Part shown: positions 59,205-64,000 of the stretch, in pieces | Layout: each line of letters starts with the position of its first letter | Numbering within the stretch: position 1 is the stretch's first letter | NCBI RefSeq assembly: GCF_018991925.1 | Contig: NW_024720773.1 | Location: forward strand, 2,464,577-2,528,576 | Origin: Homarus americanus | Lineage: Eukaryota > Arthropoda > Malacostraca > Decapoda > Nephropidae | Direction of reading: 5' to 3' | DNA length: 64,000 nt | The notes under the pieces: generated by a model | The model's input: only the letters and a program-made list of their open reading frames with translations | Told to the model about the DNA's origin: nothing | Database searches by the model: none | Position numbers and translations under genes: made by a program

Positions 59205-60751
59205 TGACAAATCAATCTGTGGTAACAGCAAGGGCATCTCCCTCCTTGTAGATGCTGGCAAGATCCTGTCAAAGGTAATGTTATCAACACTTATTCAACA
59301 CCTAACAGAGAACACTCTTCCTTAATCCCAATGTGGATTCAGGAAGGATCGCAGTACAATAGACATGATCTTCGCAGCTAGGCAAATTCAAGAAAAGAGT
59401 CGAGAGCAAAATGTAGACCTTTACACCGCCTTCATTGACCTCTCCAAAGATTTCGACACAGTAAACAGAGAACTTTTGTGGACTATGTTGGAGATGGTCG
59501 GTGTACCACCAAGATTTTTAAACATCCTCCACCAGATGCATGATGGAATGCAAGCCCGGGTACTTGTGGGTGGTGTGCAGTCAGAACCATTTAGTGTCCA
59601 AATGGGCATACAACAGGGCTGTGTGCTGGCACCTGTGCTGTTTAACATCTTTTTGCTGGCTGTAGCACAACTCTCACACAATGCCCTTGGGCCTGATGCA
59701 GGTGTGGGCGTACGGTACCGTCTTGATGGAAACCTTTTTAATATTAGACCTCTGGAAGCCTACACAAAGACCTTAACAACTCGGGTCATAGAACTACAGT
59801 ATGCAGATGACTGTGCAATAATGACACATAACAGAGAATCTATGCAACGTGCACTAGACGTGATCCCGGGTATTTACAGCTCGCTTGGTTTGTAAATTAA
59901 CACCCAGAAGACTGAGATTTTTGTCCAGCCCATTGTTCCACCAATAGAAGCACCACAATTCTACATTAATGGAGATCCTATCCAAATAGTAAACCAGTTT
60001 AAGTACCTTGGTGGCACTCTCACACCCACCTGCTCAGTGGATATGGAAATTCAAACCAGAATCAATTTAGCCTCAGCTGTATTTGGACATTTGAGAACAA
60101 GAGTTTTTCTCAACAATGACCTCAAATATAGAACGAAGACTGCAGTTTATCTAGCGGTCTGTATATCTACATTATTATATGCCTCAAAAACCTGGACACC
60201 CTACAAATGCCATATCCTAATGCTGGAAAACTTCCACATTAGATGCCTTAAGCATATCTTTGGAATATCCTGGGAAGATAGAGTGACTCTTGAAGAACTA
60301 TATCGCCACTCAAACACGACCAGCATTGAAACCCTGCTAGCCAAAAGACACTTGCGCTGGCTTGGACATGTTATCAGGATGCCAGACCACCGGCTTCCAA
60401 GACAAATATTATATGGCAAACTCTCTCATGGAAACAGCTCGGCGGAAGGACAGAAAAAGAGATACAAGGACCACTCTAAAACTCTTCTCTAGTGCTGTAA
60501 TATACAACCAAATTCACTGGAGCAACTAGCCTCAGACCGTTCCTTATGGCGCTCAACATGCCATAGAGGAGCGGAAACACTTGAGACCTCACTGAACCAA
60601 AAGAGAGTTACTAAACAAGGCCAACGACATTAAAGGGCTCAAGGCATAAATCCTCTCAATGAACAACATCCGTCACCAATGCAACAAGATCTGCGCCTCC
60701 AGGACTGGACTCCATAGTTATCTACGGTTGCATCAGAGGAATAACACATAA
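59205..60751 (+). pseudogene. Endonuclease/RT LINE, RT and C-terminal part
   Basis: The plus strand reads CGNSKGISLLVDAGKILSK, CGFRKDRSTIDMIFAARQ, AFIDLSKDFDTVNRELLW, MGIQQGCVLAPVLFNIF and IELQYADDCAIM (catalytic YADD). Then come QFKYLGGTLTPTCSVDMEIQ, RHLRWLGHVIRMPDHRLPRQ and GQKKRYKD. It ends in a zinc-finger-like CNKICASRTGLHSYLRLHQ before TAA at 60749. Stops near 59320, 59893 and 60490 and one or more shifts break it. The tail motifs are those of the widespread LINE family annotated as craniofacial-development-protein-2-like endonuclease/RT. The endonuclease half is absent here; a fragment of it lies at 61727. Confidence 0.9.
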
Positions 60752-60816
60752 TTCATCAATCATCTTATCTGAAGCAACGTTGTCATCGACTTTGATGGAC
60801 TGCCATAAGCAAGTAA

Positions 60817-60819
<3 letters not shown>

Positions 60820-60847
<28 letters not shown>

Positions 60848-61010
60848 TAATAATAATAATAATAATAATAATTAACTGTTTATTTAGATAACATGGCAGC
60901 CGAAGGCTGAAAATATACAATAAACAGAGATTATAAGTTACATTTGGTGAAATCGGGAAGTGTGTCACTTAATTGATAAAAGCTTTCAATACAAAAAGTA
61001 TCAGAAACAT
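60820..61010. repeat. (TG)n, (TAA)n and dispersed repeat R
   Basis: The TG array (60820-60846) is followed by TAATAATAATAA and then AACTGTTTATTTAGATAACA with GGCAGCCGAAGGCTGAAAAT. This is the same arrangement as at 42559-43190. Confidence 0.75.
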
Positions 61011-61726
61011 AGAGTCAACATTAACTATAGATCTGGTACTGTGGGAGCTGGTCTTGTAAACAGTCTTGTGACCTGATGTTGGCACCAACAAGGTCCTTCC
61101 CACTGTTTGGATGACTGTTGTACCCGAGTGCTAAGCCGCTCCCTCACTACATTGTATCACGTGGTCCGGGTAGGTCCTTTAGCTCACACAGGGGGTTGGA
61201 GGTGGTTCTTGTTCCTCATGTGATGTAGTTAAGAATACATAGTTCTCACCTGGGTGGAGTAGGGAGTCCTCATTTCTCTCCTGATGTAGTTTGGAGTCTT
61301 TCTTGGCTTCTCATCCAGTGTTGGTGGTGGTGAGTGTATGGTGGACAGGGTGTGTCTGGCCCGGTCAGGTCAACATTGACAGCTAAGCATTGATTGTCAC
61401 TATAACAGTTGTTTCTTTCTTTTGAGTTGAAATTGTCACTTTTGTATATCACTTGTGGGTTGATGGTCAATCTTTGCACTGTACTGTTCGTGGGAGGATG
61501 TTGATAAATCCAGGTGGGGAGGAAGAGATGGAAAAGGGGAAGGCCTAACAGACCAGGCTCTCCCTCTCCCCAGTTGTTGAAACAGTTGCACCGCTGATCA
61601 GGAAAAGGGAGAGCCAAGATGTGTGTTTGTAGTCTTTGCTCCTGCCTCACCACATAAATCAACTCACACGCAGCCATCATCCAGCTCATCATACCTCTAT
61701 ACCCCCAAAACTCCTATGGCGACGGG
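61011..61726. other. No gene seen
   Basis: Unique sequence without supported features. Confidence 0.4.
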
Positions 61727-61975
61727 GACAGGCAGAGATGACTCAGCACATAGGCGGAATGGAATATCAGGACCCTTCTGGATACTGGCATAAATGAGCG
61801 TCCTGAAAGAAGAACTGCCCTTGTGGCAAAAGAGCTGGCTTGGTAAAACATCGACATAGCAGCCATCAGTGAGTCCCAGCTCCCAGACGAGGGTCAACTC
61901 ATAGAACGGGGGTCTGGCTATACAGTACAGTACTGTCATGGTCACAGTGGCACGGCTGGTCTGTTTGCAACCTGA
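61727..61975 (+). pseudogene. LINE endonuclease fragment
   Basis: The plus strand reads ERPERRTALVAKELAW, a stop, then NIDIAAISESQLPDEGQLIE and RGSGYTV. This is the N-terminal part of the APE-type endonuclease of the same LINE family as 59205-60751 (usual motif DIAALSET). It is truncated after GYTV by a CAGTA run and has one stop. Confidence 0.8.
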
Positions 61976-61985
61976 TGATTCATAT

Positions 61986-63708
61986 TATGCTCCACGCCCT
62001 CAAACCATGTGGATAACTGGCGATTATCCTTATAAAGAAACACGTTTTACCGAGCTTAGGTGCCGTCCATTTTCTCTAACTTCCTGAAACCAACCTTTCT
62101 ATAATGTAAATTTGAATGTGTGTGCGAGCACCATTGTTTTGAGTCAACTTATATATGTCTGATTACAGATGAAACATTCAAGATCCCTTGTGACTGATGT
62201 TGAAAGCTTCAACTGTGTTTACTGTTAGTGAAATTGTCAATAAAAGTCAGGGTAGAGACTACTGTATGAATGAGGTATCATTGACGTCTTCCCTAGAGAT
62301 GCCAGGAGTTGCTAACTGATGCTGAAGTTACCTATTTTTCACCTATGAACATCAGGTTCTCTGATGTTCATAGTAAAATTGTTGTAAGGATGTTAATTAT
62401 GGAAGTAATTAATTATTGTGAAGGGAAGTGTCAGCCTCCCTATCTTTACCATCTAACGGGGTGTAGCCTAATACTCCTTGTCTTACGCTCCTCCCACCAG
62501 GGACTGCCATCCTGAAACTTGAAATAAATTTAATTCTTGTCTTCGACAGCTCAATCAGAGTGTAGTTTGAAAAGGTGATCTTAGGAGATTAAAATGAGTT
62601 CGTAGTCTCATTTTCACATGTCAAAGAGTATAGTAACATAGTTGTTGTTATTTGGGGTGAGTAGAACTCAGAGTTTTGTGTGGGAGGAGAGCGGGACACT
62701 GGCGCTCTCGGGCCTCAGTATAGCATCTGAAGCCCCTCCACCCACAGATTCCAGCAGGTCAAGAGCGGTCGTTGAATGTTAGGACGACATCCAACCCTGG
62801 TACTGGAGATGGACGAAACCACGGAGACCGAGTAGCGTCATATCCACGCGGCCCAGCCAGGCCGCGGCTCAGCCAGGCCAGCCGCCCACCAACCTGAGTT
62901 GACGGTTCATCCCTGATGATCTCACGCATCATAGTAAACACAGCCAGCTCTCAGTAAGTGTTGTGTGTTTTGAGTCCAGCTCTAAGTAGTGTGCCGTGTT
63001 ATTCATCTGAGTACCCATGTATGTATATCCTCAGGTATGAGTGTGTGGAAACACCAAGAGTATGAGGTCGCCACTTAATTCTTGGCCAATGTAGAAAAAT
63101 AACAGAAAGAAGCTACATCCCTGATAATGTTAAAGTAGTATCGTTGGTATGTTTGTAGAGTCCTGTGACTGATTAAGAGTTGAGAATGTCAGGTACCGTG
63201 TATTGCTGGTGCTCGAGTGTGCCGTATGTAAGCTTGTCATGTGGTGTGTTCTTTTAAATGTACAACCAGTAATGATGTAAGAAGCTAGTGTATCTAACTG
63301 GAATTACATATGAGTAAAGCCAAGGAGTTGATCCTTGAAGTTGTATGTTAATGACACCTTTAACCAAATTTAATTTCATATTAATAAACCATTTTTAGAG
63401 TATGTTGGGGGTATCATTTTCTAAAAGTATTTACCTTTATTCTTGTCCATAGCTTGATACAAGAATTACAGTAACCCATGTGTCCTAACCCTCACCATGC
63501 TACCAAAGGTCAGAGGTTATGAAGTAACTATATGAAATAAAATAGGTAGACAGAATTAATGGAGAAAATGAATGAAGTAAGAAATTGAGAGAAGAACAGG
63601 TTGAAGAATTTAAAAGTTAACAGCAGGGGGATAAATTAATAAGAAAAGACTAAAAGAAACGGCCCCCTTTATAAATGGTGACAGCGGTTTTTTGCCCCCT
63701 TTATAGTA
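61986..63708. other. Mostly unassigned sequence
   Basis: 62040-62260 is a diverged fragment of the internal block of the 30832-31966 transposon (GATTACAGATGAAACATTCA). 62650-62960 is the most GC-rich unique stretch in this part, with several CpGs and a GTAAGT at about 62954. No supported gene. Confidence 0.4.
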
Positions 63709-63800
63709 CAGTCGGCCCTTAACATACGCGGGGGTTACATAGTAGAGATAGCCGTGGATGTTAAAAATCCGCGTATATGTGCTGCGCCCCCCCCCCAAAA
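63709..63800. mobile_element. End of a TA-target DNA transposon
   Basis: TA then CAGTCGGCCCTTAACATACG, with a partial inverted match inside (TTAAAAATCCGCGTATATG against CATACGCGG). A terminal fragment only. Confidence 0.55.
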
Positions 63801-63830
63801 AAAAAACCCTGGCCCCCATGTCCTTATTTA

Positions 63831-64000
63831 CCGTATATACCTGTGTGTAGTTCGAGTTTTTAAGACCAAATTATTTGGCAAAAAATTGGGGGTCGACCTC
63901 TAAAAGGGTAATAGTTTCGTTAGGTTGAAAAATATTTACCAGTAACTACCAGTAAACAATGGAAACGATGCACCAACGCACCACCAGCTGTGAGTGTCGG
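63831..64000. repeat. Dispersed repeat S, copy 2
   Basis: Matches 54683-54844 from CCGTATATACCTGTGTGTAG to GTGAGTGTCGG, and continues past the window edge. Confidence 0.85.

Noticed and set aside
62759..62941. Minus-strand ORF as the CDC16 N-terminal exon
   Set aside because: Its protein shows none of the expected N-terminal TPR residues and lacks a matching splice phase.

Overview
The window is eukaryotic, most likely from an arthropod and probably a decapod crustacean. The signs are spliced genes, a tRNA-derived SINE, a Penelope-like element, many non-LTR and Ty3/gypsy retroelements, many TA-target DNA transposons, and very long (TG)n, (TA)n and minisatellite arrays. The taxon is inferred; no marker in the window proves it. 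A 100-N assembly gap at 46863-46962 and small indels in coding exons and tandem arrays suggest a long-read assembly with residual errors.

The only host gene I identify is CDC16 (APC6), a TPR subunit of the anaphase-promoting complex, on the minus strand between about 52976 and 32907. Eight exons are recognisable: 52976-52818, 44640-44561, 42284-42195, 42066-41757, 37073-36921, 36182-35995, 35721-35592 and 33019-32907. The first exons are not seen. About 130 residues between the first two listed exons are missing and may lie in the gap. Two middle exons change frame internally. The introns hold a 5 kb GC-rich minisatellite, a 1.6 kb CAGTA-type satellite, (TG)n arrays, MITEs and LINE fragments. 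Two intronic minisatellites are built from the gene's own splice junctions. A roughly 3 kb, 40-bp array copies the end of the 42066-41757 exon and its donor. A short 27-bp array copies the acceptor of the 35721-35592 exon.

Layout, left to right. 1-150 holds the last exon of an unidentified plus-strand gene. 1.6-2.05 kb is a SINE with target duplications. 3.5-5.3 kb is a decayed CR1/Jockey-type LINE. 7.8-12.1 kb is a second LINE split by three DNA elements. 12.1-15.3 kb is a Penelope-like element with RT and GIY-YIG domains. 15.3-18 kb holds a TA-target MITE and a Tigger transposase remnant. 19.06-27.4 kb is a plus-strand Ty3/gypsy remnant joined to von Willebrand C-like cysteine-rich sequence. 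That sequence is split by a minus-strand LTR retrotransposon (20696-26848) with gene order gag-PR-IN-RT-RH. 28-32.7 kb holds hAT, TA-target and mariner elements. 32.9-53 kb is the CDC16 locus. 53-64 kb is mostly DNA-transposon debris plus an endonuclease/RT LINE (59.2-60.75 kb).

Apart from CDC16, the partial exon at the left edge, and a possible 61-residue ORF at 52561-52746, nearly all coding similarity belongs to mobile elements. The points most worth a second look are the splice-junction minisatellites, the gypsy/VWC chimera interrupted by an LTR element, and the integrase-before-RT retrotransposon.
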